From NCBI RefSeq assembly GCF_000018685.1, contig NC_010001.1:328001-392000 (forward strand): 64,000 bases of DNA. Direction: 5' to 3'. The translations under genes and the position numbers were made by a program. Each line of letters opens with the position of its first letter. Positions within the stretch are counted from its first letter, which is position 1. The stretch is from Lachnoclostridium phytofermentans ISDg. GTDB lineage: Bacteria > Bacillota > Clostridia > Lachnospirales > Lachnospiraceae. Of the stretch, positions 41,348 to 50,845 are shown piece by piece. The notes under the pieces were generated by a model. The model was given only the letters and a program-made list of their open reading frames with translations. It was not told the DNA's origin and made no database searches.

Positions 41348-43276
41348 TTATATATCAAGTTTTGCATATTTTGCTTCGTCCATGATAAATGCACGACGTG
41401 GAGGTACATTATTACTCATTAGCAATGTTGTAGTTTCGTCTGCATCGACAGTATCTGTGATGGATACTTGTGCCAATACTCTTGTTTCTGGATTTAAGGT
41501 GGTTTCCCACAACTGCTCTGCATCCATTTCACCAAGTCCTTTGTAACGCTGTATATGAATTATTTTATGCTTGGTATTTTTTCTAAACTTGTCCAATTCG
41601 AAATCATTGTAGATATATTCAAACTTCTTTTTCTTCTTTCCTTCCGAAGTTTCATATTCTACACGGTATAGTGGTGGAAGTCCGCGGTAAATTTTTCCCT
41701 CCATAATGAGCTCTGGCATAAATCGATAGAAAAAGGTGAGAAGTAAGGTACTAATATGTGCTCCATCGACATCGGCATCCGTTAGGATAATAATTTTATC
41801 GTAACGCAATTTTGAGATATCAAAATCCTCGCCAATTCCACAACCAAAGGAAGCAATCATGGATTTGATTTCATTATTAACTAAGATCTTTTCCAATGTT
41901 GCTTTTTCAACATTAATGATTTTACCACGTAGCGGAAGAACTGCTTGTGTACGACGATTTCTTGCTGTTTTTACAGTGCCTCCCGCGGAATCACCCTCTA
42001 CGATATACACTTCACATTCCTCTGGTTTTTTAGAGGAGCATGAAGCAAGTTTACTCTTGGTGTCAATGTCATTTAGTTGCTTTAGTACAGCGCTACGTGC
42101 TTTGTCACTGGCCTTTCTAGCCGTGTAGGAGCGCATTGAGTTTTCTAAAATAGCCTTTAAAATCTCCACATTTTTATCAAAAAATCTGGTTACTTCCCCA
42201 GAAAAAACATCTTCGACTGCACTTTTTGCATCGGTATTACCAAGTTTTGTTTTGGTCTGTCCTTCAAATTGAGGGTCAGGATGCTTTATTGATATGATGG
42301 TTACAAGTCCATTACGAATGTCCTTTCCATCAAAATTTTCATCTTTTTCTTTCAGTACGCCAAGTTCTCTTGCATATTGATTCATGACACGTGTTAGAGC
42401 GGTTTTAAATCCAGTTACTAAGGTACCACCATCAACAACGTTGATTCGGTTACAATAAGCATTAATTTGCTCTGAAAAACTATTCGTATATTGAAGCGCA
42501 ACTTCAACTTCGATGTCTCCGCTCTTTCCTTCAATATAGATGGGTTCTTCGTGGATTACGGAAGCCTCTCGGTTAATATAGGAAACAAAACTTTTAATAC
42601 CGAACTCTTCACAATAGGTTTTCTTAAACCCAGTATTCTGATCGTAAAATACGATGGATAAGTTCTTATTTAAAAATGCCACTTCTTTTAGTTTTTTTGT
42701 TATGGTTTCTGCTTTAAATTCTACTGTCTCAAAAATAGTTGGATCTGGATAAAAGGTTACTTTTGTGCCAGTATCAGATTTGTTACACTTTCCAACGACA
42801 GGTAACATTCCGTTCTCAAGTTCTACACATGGATGTCCGCCATGCTCATATTCATCACGATAAATTTTCCCATCTCGTCTAATTTCTACAATCATACGAG
42901 TGGAAAGTGCATTTACGACGGAAGCACCTACACCGTGAAGACCTCCGGATACTTTGTATACGGAACCTCCAAACTTACCGCCGGCATGGAGTATCGTATA
43001 GACAACTCGTGCAGTAGGTATTTTTTTTGTTGGATGGATGTCGACAGGAACTCCTCGACCATGATCTGCGATGGAAATTCCGCCATCTTTTAGTAAAGTA
43101 ATCTCAAGCTGGTTGCAAAAACCCGCTAAATGCTCGTCAATACCATTATCAAGAATCTCCCATATAAGGTGGTGTAGACCTCTTGTACCAGTACTACCGA
43201 TGTACATACCAGGTCGTTTCCTAACGGCTTCTAAGCCTTCCAGTACTACAATTTGACTGCCATTGTATTGCTCCAT
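41348..43276 (-). CDS. parE: topoisomerase IV/gyrase subunit B
   Basis: The ATPase subunit, 642 residues. The GHKL ATPase has EILDNGIDEHLAG, DHGRGVPVD and the GGLHGVGASVVNALS loop. The TOPRIM domain has EGDSAGGTVKTARNR, and the DADVDGAHI metal site follows. PLRGKIINVEKA and RYKGLGEMD are standard. Length fits ParE or short GyrB; it is paired with a subunit A lacking a GyrA box, so ParE is preferred. It has its own promoter (43408-43437) and a small hairpin at the 5' end of its leader. The ATG at 43276 follows AAAGGAAT, a modest SD. Confidence 0.87.
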   Translation of the reverse strand: MEQYNGSQIVVLEGLEAVRKRPGMYIGSTGTRGLHHLIWEILDNGIDEHLAGFCNQLEITLLKDGGISIADHGRGVPVDIHPTKKIPTARVVYTILHAGGKFGGSVYKVSGGLHGVGASVVNALSTRMIVEIRRDGKIYRDEYEHGGHPCVELENGMLPVVGKCNKSDTGTKVTFYPDPTIFETVEFKAETITKKLKEVAFLNKNLSIVFYDQNTGFKKTYCEEFGIKSFVSYINREASVIHEEPIYIEGKSGDIEVEVALQYTNSFSEQINAYCNRINVVDGGTLVTGFKTALTRVMNQYARELGVLKEKDENFDGKDIRNGLVTIISIKHPDPQFEGQTKTKLGNTDAKSAVEDVFSGEVTRFFDKNVEILKAILENSMRSYTARKASDKARSAVLKQLNDIDTKSKLASCSSKKPEECEVYIVEGDSAGGTVKTARNRRTQAVLPLRGKIINVEKATLEKILVNNEIKSMIASFGCGIGEDFDISKLRYDKIIILTDADVDGAHISTLLLTFFYRFMPELIMEGKIYRGLPPLYRVEYETSEGKKKKKFEYIYNDFELDKFRKNTKHKIIHIQRYKGLGEMDAEQLWETTLNPETRVLAQVSITDTVDADETTTLLMSNNVPPRRAFIMDEAKYAKLDI

Positions 43277-43380
43277 AGTAAATTCCTTTCTATTTCTATA
43301 TTCCTATTACTTTTAAATATATCGAATCCTAAATCTTAATCTGTAACAATAAGAGGTAAGGTGTCATAACGAAAAAATGA

Positions 43381-43396
43381 GATGTGTAAACACATC
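43381..43396 (-). promoter_or_regulatory. 5'-end hairpin of the parE transcript
   Basis: A perfect palindrome, GATGTG/CACATC with a 4-base loop, starts about five bases after the predicted transcription start. It could stabilise the mRNA 5' end. Confidence 0.45.
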
Positions 43397-43407
43397 CGTA
43401 TCCTAGT

Positions 43408-43437
43408 ATTATAGCATAAAACATCTGTTCTTATCAA
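43408..43437 (-). promoter_or_regulatory. sigma-A promoter for parE-parC
   Basis: On the reverse strand, TTGATA (43437-43432), an 18-base spacer and perfect TATAAT (43413-43408). Transcription start would be near 43401, giving a leader of about 125 bases. Confidence 0.75.
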
Positions 43438-43685
43438 GCAAAGTAAGTATAGTTTGTGTTTAACTAGAAAATTAATATAACCTTAATTTACCAGATATAT
43501 TTCAAAAATTCTATGTTACGATTACTTAAGTGCTTTTAAAGTAAGTTGGAAGAAAAGTGTATGGCAAAGTAAGAAAGTACAAAATTTACGTTAAAATGGA
43601 AAAAATATGTAAATAATAGAAGAAAGAAACCTAATCAAAATCTAGGAAGAGTGCTTAAATGTAAGTAAAACGCCTAGATTTCCTA

Positions 43686-43714
43686 TTGAATAAGGTTTAC
43701 AAAGGTTATATAAT
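43686..43714 (+). promoter_or_regulatory. sigma-A promoter of the surface-glycan operon
   Basis: TTGAAT (43686-43691), a 17-base spacer and perfect TATAAT (43709-43714). An upstream inverted repeat, AATCTAGG/CCTAGATT within AAACCT/AAGGTTT (about 43630-43698), overlaps the -35 box and may be an operator. The rest of 43438-43629 shows no gene. Confidence 0.65.
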
Positions 43715-43751
43715 GAATTTAATGTAAATCTTTTGTAGTATTATAGGGATG

Positions 43752-43826
43752 TATACAATTTTAAAATCAGAATACGACAAGCTAAAATTGTATAGGAGTA
43801 ATACGAATTTCTTGCGGAAATTCGTA
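43752..43826 (+). ncRNA. two-hairpin leader of the surface-glycan operon
   Basis: TATACAATTTTA (43752-43763) pairs perfectly with TAAAATTGTATA (43783-43794), and TACGAATTT (43802-43810) with AAATTCGTA (43818-43826). Neither is followed by a T-run. They lie in the 150-base leader between promoter and start codon; their function is unknown. Confidence 0.5.
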
Positions 43827-43869
43827 GTCGATAACTTAGAATAGGATTTGAAATGAGGAGGAAGTTCAA

Positions 43870-46809
43870 TTGGCACAATGTAAGGTTAGTATAATTATGC
43901 CGGTTTATAACGTAAGTCGTTATTTACGCAACTGTTTGGACAGTATTGTTGCTCAAACCATGGAGGACATTGAACTTATCGTGGTGAATGACGGAAGTAC
44001 GGATGATAGTTTAAGTATTTTAAAGGAATATGAAGTACAATATCCAGAATGGATGCATGTATATACCACAGAGAATCGTGGTGTTAGCCATGCAAGAAAT
44101 TATGGTATTGAACGTGCATCTGGGGAATATCTTTTGTTTGTAGATAGTGATGATTTCGTGGAACCAGAAATTTGTGAGAAGTTATATGAAAAGGCAGCAC
44201 AGGATAATAATGATGTTGTTATCTGCCGTTATAACGATGTTTATGAAAATGCAGATAGTGATATGCTAACTGTAAAACAGGGAAAAGCATTCGAAATTGT
44301 GATTGGTAGAAATTTCAATATTCATGAAACAAAATTTGAATTGACACATATTTCTCCATTCCCATGGGACAAGCTTTATCGAAGAACATTATTTGAGACT
44401 ATTCGTTTTCCTGAAAAGTTACGTTTTGAAGATCTTGCGATTATGTACTGCCTAATGACAAAGGCAACGAGTATAGGAGTCATCGAAGACAGACTTTATA
44501 ACTATCGTAGAGCTAGTGAAGGAAGTTTTCTAAGTAATTTTAGTGAAGGAACCTTAGATATTGTCACTTCGTTAAGACTTTTCTTGAAGCAGATGAAGGA
44601 GCAGGGCAATTATGAAGAATTTAAAGAAGAAATCGAGTACATCTGTACAAGACATCTTTTAGTTCGTTATGATGCCATTTTTGATACTGCGACAAAGGGG
44701 AAATTGGACATAAAGAAGGAAATGATTCATAACTGCGTGGACTTCTTTCATGAATTCTTTCCAAAATGGAGAGAGAATCGTTATTTACTATATACTGCAT
44801 CTGGAGCATCAAGAAAAAAGATGAGAAAGTATACGAGCAGAGGAAAGATGATTCGATCAGCAACTATGTGCGAGTATACTCCAGTGTTTGTTACGAAAAC
44901 CCTTCGTAAGATGAAGAAGATACAAGATAAAATAAAGAAAAAGTGGAAGAAGTTCTCGAAAGCAAAGAATAAGTTTCGCTTTATCTATAACCATATCCCT
45001 GGAATCAAGTTACTTCATCTTCCAAACGATGTTCAATATACCATGTTCTATGAAAAACTTGGTGTGAATGAAAATGATGTGCTATTTGAATCAAAGCATG
45101 GCGATGATATTGCAGGTAATATCTTTATGATGTTACAAGCTATGGGGGATGATAAGTATCGTGATTTTCACATTATGGTTACCCTAAAGGAAGAGAATAT
45201 CAGCGCATACAGTGCTTTACTTGCACGCTATGGGATTGATTATGTAGATATCATTACCACGGATAGCAAGGAATATCTAAAAGTTCTTGCAACTGCAAAA
45301 TATCTGATTACGGATACTAGTTTTCCACCTTATTATATCAAACGTCCTGAGCAGGTATACTTAAATACTTGGCATGGAACTCCTTTAAAGGCGATGGGAC
45401 GTATTGTACCAAAGAGAGAGTATGCGCTTGGTAATGTTCAGCGTAACTTTTATTTGGCAGATTATCTTTTATATCAAAATAAATTCTCCAGAGACATTTT
45501 CGTGGAGGATTATATGCTTGCGCCTATATTTAATGGGAAAGTTATGCTATCTGGTTATCCAAGAAACTCCGCTTTCTTTAATACAGAGCGTTATGATGCA
45601 ATTCGTAGTGAGCTTGGTGTAGAGGATATGCAGGTCATGGGTTATATGCCAACATGGCGTGGTTTATTAAATAAAAAGGAAAATAAAAAACAAGTCTCTG
45701 AATTAATAAATTATTTTTATGAACTGGACATGTTACTTCGTGATGACCAGGTACTTTATGTTAAGCTACATCCATTTGTAAAATCGGAAGTAAATTATGA
45801 CGACTTTACACACATTGTGCCGTTTCCAGAAGAATATGAAACTTATGATTTCTTAAATGCTACGGACTTATTAATAACAGACTACTCCAGTATTATGTTT
45901 GACTATGCCGTATCGAAAAAGAAGATTATTTTATTTACTTATGATCGTGAGGAATACCTTAACGATCGAGGTATGTACTTGGATTTAAATGATTTGGAGT
46001 TTCCAATTGCGGATACCGTAGAACAGTTAGTGAAAGAAATTAAAAAAGATTCCTCATATCCAAAATTCCATGAAGAGTTTTGTAGTTTAGACTCTGCGGA
46101 TACTGCGGAAGAAGTATGTGAGACCTTATTCCTTAAGAAAGAGCCAAGTTTCTCGTTAGAACCAATACAAAGAGAGAACAAGAAAAAGGTATTAATTCTT
46201 ATCAGTGGACTTAGAAATAATGCAACTTCAGAGCAATTAATGGAGCGTATTAACGAACTAGATACCGATCGTTATGACGTATTCCTTTGTGCAAAAGCAT
46301 CCACGATTCGTAAGGCTACTTCTGTGTTGTCTAAATTAAGAGATGAAATTAATTACATTCCGCTAATGTTTGATGTAAACTATACGATCAAAGACCGTAT
46401 AGCTTGTCTTAAGTCCTTTAAATTTGGATATAGTTCTAAGAGAACAGAAGGTTTAATCCGCAGGTTAGCAGAGCGTGAGAGAGTAAAATATTTTGGAGCT
46501 ATTAATTTTGATATTGTAATTAACCTATCTTCTTTGGATCAGATTTTGTTCCATATGTGCAAATCCTTTGATGGAGTGAAGATATTCAATATGAAATCAT
46601 TTGAATATAAAAAATATACACAGAACAAAGACTATCGTAAGTTTATGGATTACTTCCTAAATCGTTTGGACGGTTATGATTATGTTACGGGTACTAAGCA
46701 GATTCTCAAGTTAAATCAGGCAGTATTTGAACAAAATCAGGTAAAACATCTTATTGGCCATGAGTCAAAGCTTGAATTACCAGAGTTATTAAAGGAGGTT
46801 GACAGATAA
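43870..46809 (+). CDS. three-domain surface-glycan enzyme: GT2, CDP-glycerol glycerophosphotransferase and a C-terminal domain
   Basis: A 979-residue protein. Residues 1-230 are a family 2 glycosyltransferase (VSIIMPVYNVSRYLRNCLDSI, VVNDGSTDDS, LLFVDSDDFVEP). Residues 390-760 are a TagF-type polymerase that adds glycerol phosphate from CDP-glycerol (LNTWHGTPLKAMGR, GYMPTWRG, LLITDYSSIMFDYAVSKKK). The last 200 residues (VLILISGLRNNATSEQLMER) look like part of a second glycosyltransferase fold and are not assigned. There is no membrane helix; basic segments may attach it to the membrane. It starts with TTG at 43870 after GAGGAGG. It is the first gene of the operon and overlaps the next gene by one base. 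Confidence 0.85.
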   Translation: MAQCKVSIIMPVYNVSRYLRNCLDSIVAQTMEDIELIVVNDGSTDDSLSILKEYEVQYPEWMHVYTTENRGVSHARNYGIERASGEYLLFVDSDDFVEPEICEKLYEKAAQDNNDVVICRYNDVYENADSDMLTVKQGKAFEIVIGRNFNIHETKFELTHISPFPWDKLYRRTLFETIRFPEKLRFEDLAIMYCLMTKATSIGVIEDRLYNYRRASEGSFLSNFSEGTLDIVTSLRLFLKQMKEQGNYEEFKEEIEYICTRHLLVRYDAIFDTATKGKLDIKKEMIHNCVDFFHEFFPKWRENRYLLYTASGASRKKMRKYTSRGKMIRSATMCEYTPVFVTKTLRKMKKIQDKIKKKWKKFSKAKNKFRFIYNHIPGIKLLHLPNDVQYTMFYEKLGVNENDVLFESKHGDDIAGNIFMMLQAMGDDKYRDFHIMVTLKEENISAYSALLARYGIDYVDIITTDSKEYLKVLATAKYLITDTSFPPYYIKRPEQVYLNTWHGTPLKAMGRIVPKREYALGNVQRNFYLADYLLYQNKFSRDIFVEDYMLAPIFNGKVMLSGYPRNSAFFNTERYDAIRSELGVEDMQVMGYMPTWRGLLNKKENKKQVSELINYFYELDMLLRDDQVLYVKLHPFVKSEVNYDDFTHIVPFPEEYETYDFLNATDLLITDYSSIMFDYAVSKKKIILFTYDREEYLNDRGMYLDLNDLEFPIADTVEQLVKEIKKDSSYPKFHEEFCSLDSADTAEEVCETLFLKKEPSFSLEPIQRENKKKVLILISGLRNNATSEQLMERINELDTDRYDVFLCAKASTIRKATSVLSKLRDEINYIPLMFDVNYTIKDRIACLKSFKFGYSSKRTEGLIRRLAERERVKYFGAINFDIVINLSSLDQILFHMCKSFDGVKIFNMKSFEYKKYTQNKDYRKFMDYFLNRLDGYDYVTGTKQILKLNQAVFEQNQVKHLIGHESKLELPELLKEVDR

Positions 46810-47912
46810 TGAAGGTAGGAGTTGTAACATTTCATAGTGCACATAATTATGGTGCAAGTCTTCAAGCTTGGGCACTTCAAAAAGTATTGAAAAATCTTGG
46901 GACAGAGCCAGGTGTAATTCATTATCATCCTGAAATTATTGATAAGCTTTATGTTGCACCTAAGCTAGATACTACAAAGAAGAAACTAAAATATCTACTT
47001 AAGAAAGAGTATCGTTCCCGTATACAGACTCAGGTTTATAAAAATAAGCGTTATTCAAAGTTTATTCGTGAAAAATTTCATCTCATTGGTGATTATAAGA
47101 CATATGAAGAGTTGTTAAATGCCAATTTATCTTTGGATGCATATATCACAGGTAGTGATCAGGTATGGAACAGTGATCACACGGGAGGATTTGACCCTGC
47201 CTATACTCTAGACTTTGCAAAACCTGGGGCCAAGAAAATATCTTATGCAGCTAGTGTAGGAAGAGAGTATATTTTACCGCAGTATAGAGAACAATTCCGT
47301 CAGAGTCTTGAAAGCTATACTTCAATCTCGGTTAGGGAAGCTAGTTCAAAACCAGGCATTGAAGCACTGACAGATAAGCCAGTAGAGGTTGTACTTGATC
47401 CAACCTTATTACTTGAGAGAAAAGATTATGAGGAATTAAAAAAGCCAGGAAAGTTTAAAGGCCGCTATATTTTGGTTTATATGATGGAGTCGAATAAGGA
47501 ACTTGTTCAGTTTGCAAATCGTCTATCTGTTGCAATCGGTCTTCCAATTATTCAAAGAAAATTACCTGGAGTATTTCGTAATGAACTTGGATCTTATTAC
47601 GAAGATACAGCTGCTGAATTTTTAGGTGAAATTGAGAATGCAGAGTATGTGCTAACAAATTCTTTTCATGCAACAGTATTCTCTTTAATATATGAAAAAC
47701 CATTTATCTCCATGCTCCATACGAGTACTGGAGCAAGAACGAGCGATTTGCTTAAATCAGTAGGATTAGAGTCGCATCTGTTGTATCATATCGGAGATTT
47801 TCATGACATGAATCAATTTGATATTGAGGATGTAGAAGCGTTAAGACAGAGAATACGCGAATTAAGAGAGTCCTCTATTGACTTCTTAAAACGCGCGCTT
47901 GATAAGAAATAA
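46809..47912 (+). CDS. polysaccharide pyruvyl transferase family protein
   Basis: A 367-residue cytosolic enzyme of the CsaB/WcaK type that transfers pyruvate from phosphoenolpyruvate to a sugar of a surface polymer. The family start VGVVTFHSAHNYGASLQAWAL is clear, as are ITGSDQVWNSD, ISYAASVGRE, the DPTLLLERKDYEEL segment and TNSFHATVFSLIYEKPF with its conserved His. The gene starts at the stop of the TagF fusion gene (ATGA-type overlap), so the two are translated together. Pyruvylation of a teichoic-acid-like glycan is inferred. Confidence 0.85.
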   Translation: MKVGVVTFHSAHNYGASLQAWALQKVLKNLGTEPGVIHYHPEIIDKLYVAPKLDTTKKKLKYLLKKEYRSRIQTQVYKNKRYSKFIREKFHLIGDYKTYEELLNANLSLDAYITGSDQVWNSDHTGGFDPAYTLDFAKPGAKKISYAASVGREYILPQYREQFRQSLESYTSISVREASSKPGIEALTDKPVEVVLDPTLLLERKDYEELKKPGKFKGRYILVYMMESNKELVQFANRLSVAIGLPIIQRKLPGVFRNELGSYYEDTAAEFLGEIENAEYVLTNSFHATVFSLIYEKPFISMLHTSTGARTSDLLKSVGLESHLLYHIGDFHDMNQFDIEDVEALRQRIRELRESSIDFLKRALDKK

Positions 47913-47936
47913 GGAATAGATTCTTGGAGGAAAGCT

Positions 47937-48965
47937 ATGAAACGGTTAACGGCGGTTGTACCTTGTTTTAATGAAGAAGAAGTTCTTCCGATGTTTTATG
48001 AGGAAATCATGAATGTTGCAGAATGTTTGAAGAATGAAGTTGAATTCGAGGTATTGTTTGTTAATGATGGTTCCACCGATGGAACGTTACAGGAAATCCG
48101 AAAATTAAGAGAGAGAGACAAGCGGGTAAAGCTTGTCTCCTTCTCGCGTAATTTTGGTAAAGAAGCGGCAATGTACGCTGGCCTTGAACATTCAACCGGT
48201 GATTTCGTAGCTATCTTGGATGCTGATTTGCAGCATCCACCTAAGATGTTAATTGAGATGTATCATGGAATTGTCTTGGAAGGATACGATAGTGTAGCAG
48301 CAAAGCGTGTCACCAGAGATGGAGAACCAAAGATCCGCTCTTTTTTCTCTAAAAAATTCTATAATATCTTATGTAAGTTAAGTAAAATAGAGATTGTCGA
48401 AGGTTCTGTAGATTATCGTCTTATGACGAGACAGATGGTGAAAGCTGTTCTATCCATGAGTGAAAGGAATCGTTTTACGAAAGGAATCTTTGGATGGGTA
48501 GGTTTTCATACCAAATGGATTGCTTATGAGAATGTAGAGAGGGCAGCAGGGCAAACCAAGTGGTCGTTCTGGAAATTATTTAAATACTCTCTGGAAGGAA
48601 TTATAGGATTTTCAACAGCACCTCTTGCGATATCATCTATACTTGGACTTGCTTTTTGTGGGTTTTCCGTTTTGGCTATCATTTATATTGTTATAAAAAC
48701 AATAATATGGGGTGATCCAACAAGTGGTTGGCCATCCTTAGCTTGTATTATCTTGATGGTAGGCGGTATCCAATTATTCTGTATGGGTATTTTGGGACAA
48801 TATATGGGTAAAACTTATATTGAGGTAAAAAATCGCCCAATATATCTAGCAAGCCTTGTAGAGACAGAGGAAGAGCAAGACGATAGGATGTCGGAAGCTA
48901 ATCAAAAGCAAGATGAGATGTTGCCAGAAACTATATCAAAAGCAACAAATAAGGAAATAACGTAA
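47937..48965 (+). CDS. membrane-bound family 2 glycosyltransferase (GtrB/DPM1-like)
   Basis: A 342-residue enzyme. The GT2 catalytic part (TAVVPCFNEEEVLPMFYEEI, LFVNDGSTDGT, AILDADLQHPP) is followed by two C-terminal membrane helices (IIGFSTAPLAISSILGLAFCGFSVLAIIYI and ACIILMVGGIQLFCMGILGQYMGK). Proteins of this form transfer a sugar from a nucleotide to undecaprenyl or dolichyl phosphate, supplying a lipid-linked donor for outer-face glycosylation. SD TGGAGG precedes the ATG. It lies between the pyruvyl transferase and tagD in the glycan operon. Confidence 0.9.
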   Translation: MKRLTAVVPCFNEEEVLPMFYEEIMNVAECLKNEVEFEVLFVNDGSTDGTLQEIRKLRERDKRVKLVSFSRNFGKEAAMYAGLEHSTGDFVAILDADLQHPPKMLIEMYHGIVLEGYDSVAAKRVTRDGEPKIRSFFSKKFYNILCKLSKIEIVEGSVDYRLMTRQMVKAVLSMSERNRFTKGIFGWVGFHTKWIAYENVERAAGQTKWSFWKLFKYSLEGIIGFSTAPLAISSILGLAFCGFSVLAIIYIVIKTIIWGDPTSGWPSLACIILMVGGIQLFCMGILGQYMGKTYIEVKNRPIYLASLVETEEEQDDRMSEANQKQDEMLPETISKATNKEIT

Positions 48966-49014
48966 GATGATAATAAACGACAAGATTAGGGCTTAGAAAG
49001 GAAGGGCAAATAAA

Positions 49015-49401
49015 ATGAAAAAAGTAATTACCTACGGTACTTACGATTTATTACATGTTGGGCATATTAATTTGCTAAGAAGAGCGAAAGAATATGGAGA
49101 TTATCTCATTGTAGTATTATCTTCGGATGAATTTAACGCAATAAAGCATAAGACCGCTTATCATTGCTATGAAGATAGAAAAACAATTCTGGAAGCAATT
49201 CAATATGTAGATGAAGTAATACCAGAATATAATTGGGAACAAAAAATCAAGGATGTTGTAGATAATAATGTAGATGTATTTGTTATGGGAGATGACTGGA
49301 AGGGGCAATTTGACTTTTTAAAAGATTATTGTGAAGTCGTATATCTACCAAGAACAGAAGGGATTTCAACATCAAAGATTAAGAATGATTTGCATAAGTA
49401 A
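49015..49401 (+). CDS. tagD: glycerol-3-phosphate cytidylyltransferase
   Basis: Makes CDP-glycerol from CTP and glycerol-3-phosphate, the donor used by the TagF-type enzymes on both sides. The 128-residue length is exact for TagD. The nucleotidyltransferase motif GTYDLLHVGHINLLRRAKEYGD contains HxGH (HVGH), and RTEGISTSKIK is the second signature. DRKTILEAIQYVDEV is also typical. ATG 49015 follows AAAGGAAGGG. Its presence supports CDP-glycerol chemistry as the core of this operon. Confidence 0.95.
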   Translation: MKKVITYGTYDLLHVGHINLLRRAKEYGDYLIVVLSSDEFNAIKHKTAYHCYEDRKTILEAIQYVDEVIPEYNWEQKIKDVVDNNVDVFVMGDDWKGQFDFLKDYCEVVYLPRTEGISTSKIKNDLHK

Positions 49402-49542
49402 TAATGTTAGACTCAGTTTCAAAAGGTAGTACAAAAATAAAATTATAAGTAAAAAAGAAAAGCTTTGGCTAGTAAGATTACTTAGATGGTATCATTTTGA
49501 GATAGAGCATCAAATGTTAACCACATTAGTAGTGGGTTTAAA

Positions 49543-49563
49543 TGTGCGTGTAGATAACGCACA
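49543..49563 (+). promoter_or_regulatory. leader hairpin just before the second tagF ribosome-binding site
   Basis: TGTGCGT (49543-49549) pairs with ACGCACA (49557-49563), loop GTAGATA. The SD AGGAG starts six bases later (49569). Confidence 0.55.
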
Positions 49564-49578
49564 GGAATAGGAGTGTTA

Positions 49579-50751
49579 ATGCTACGAAAAATCATGAAAA
49601 AAGGGATATTGGCTATATACAGAATCCTAAGATTTTTACCACTCCAAAAGAGAACCATATGCTTTATGAGTAACTTAGGTAGAAGTTATGGTGGAAATCC
49701 AAAAAGTATTTACGAAGAAATGGTAAGGGAAGGACTCGATAAGGAGTTTCGTTGCATTTTTTTCCTTGAGGATACGAATGCGCCAATTCCTGGTAGGGTA
49801 TGGAAAGTAAAGCTTTCTCGTTTTCGCTATTATTATTTCTTGGCTGTAGCCGGTATCTGGGTGAGTGATACAAGATTTCCGAACTACATAAAAAAACGAA
49901 AGGGTGTTACCTACCTACAAACATGGCATGGTACACCTTTAAAAAAGTTAGCCTTGGACATGACGTCATTAGTGATGGCTGGTGAGGAAACCTTAGAACA
50001 ATATAAAGAAGAATTTAAGAAAAACTCTGCAACATGGGACTATCTTATTTCTCAGAATCCATTTTCTACGGAAACCTTTAGAAGAGCATTTGACTTTCAA
50101 GGAGAAATATTAGAATATGGATATCCAAGAAATGATGTCTTATTTCAAAAAAATAATTCTTATGATATTGATCAGATAAAGAAGAAACTAAATATACCTA
50201 GAGATAAAAAGATAATTCTTTATGCACCAACATGGCGAGATAATGAATACCACGATAAAGCAAACTATAAATTTAATGCTCCACTTGATTACAATTATTT
50301 ATATGAGCAATTAAAAGATGAGTATGTGATATTGTTAAAGTATCATTATATGGTAAGAGAGAAGCTTCCGTTGGAGCAATACCGAGGATTTTACATGGTA
50401 GTGGAACAAGAGATTGATATTTCAGAATTATATCTTGTATCGGATATGTTAATTACAGATTATTCTTCTGTTATGTTTGATTATAGTCTTTTATATCGCC
50501 CAATACTTTTTTATGTATATGATTTAAAGGAATATGAGGATAATCTTCGAGGCTTTTATTTTGATTTTGTAGAGGAGGCTCCTGGACCATTATTTACTTC
50601 ATCAAGAGAACTTGTTTCTATGGTAAAGAATTATTATCCAGAAGACTATGCTGACAAATATAAAGCGTTCTGTGATAAATATCATACATTTGAGAATGGA
50701 AATGCAGCGAAACGTACGGTTAGACTTCTATCAGAAAAGGGAATGAAGTAA
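49579..50751 (+). CDS. CDP-glycerol glycerophosphotransferase (TagB/TagF family)
   Basis: A 390-residue enzyme that transfers glycerol phosphate from CDP-glycerol to a lipid-linked primer or growing chain. The characteristic motifs are in order: TYLQTWHGTPLKKLALDM, ISQNPFSTETFRRAF, ILYAPTWRDNEY, LLKYHYMVRE and MLITDYSSVMFDYSLLYRP. A single-domain protein of this size could be the primase (TagB) or a polymerase (TagF); sequence alone does not decide. The start is ATG 49579, five bases after AGGAG; a GTG at 49573 overlaps that site. A hairpin stands just before the SD. It is the last gene before a terminator. Confidence 0.9.
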   Translation: MLRKIMKKGILAIYRILRFLPLQKRTICFMSNLGRSYGGNPKSIYEEMVREGLDKEFRCIFFLEDTNAPIPGRVWKVKLSRFRYYYFLAVAGIWVSDTRFPNYIKKRKGVTYLQTWHGTPLKKLALDMTSLVMAGEETLEQYKEEFKKNSATWDYLISQNPFSTETFRRAFDFQGEILEYGYPRNDVLFQKNNSYDIDQIKKKLNIPRDKKIILYAPTWRDNEYHDKANYKFNAPLDYNYLYEQLKDEYVILLKYHYMVREKLPLEQYRGFYMVVEQEIDISELYLVSDMLITDYSSVMFDYSLLYRPILFYVYDLKEYEDNLRGFYFDFVEEAPGPLFTSSRELVSMVKNYYPEDYADKYKAFCDKYHTFENGNAAKRTVRLLSEKGMK

Positions 50752-50802
50752 TTGCATGAGCTAAGATAGAAATTAATAGTATATAGAATGATTTTAATAA
50801 AT

Positions 50803-50845
50803 AGAAAGAAGGGAGCTGTTGTTATTGACAGTCCCTTCTTTCTGT
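50803..50845 (+). terminator. Rho-independent terminator of the surface-glycan operon
   Basis: AGAAAGAAGGGA (50803-50814) pairs with TCCCTTCTTTCT, with an inner CTGT/ACAG, ending in a short T-rich tail. Downstream, 50846-51166 is AT-rich with no gene seen. Confidence 0.8.

Noticed and set aside
38857..43276. Assignment of the topoisomerase pair as gyrA-gyrB
   Set aside because: No GyrA box is visible in the subunit A C-terminus and the order is B then A away from dnaA-type genes; topoisomerase IV is preferred, though not proved.
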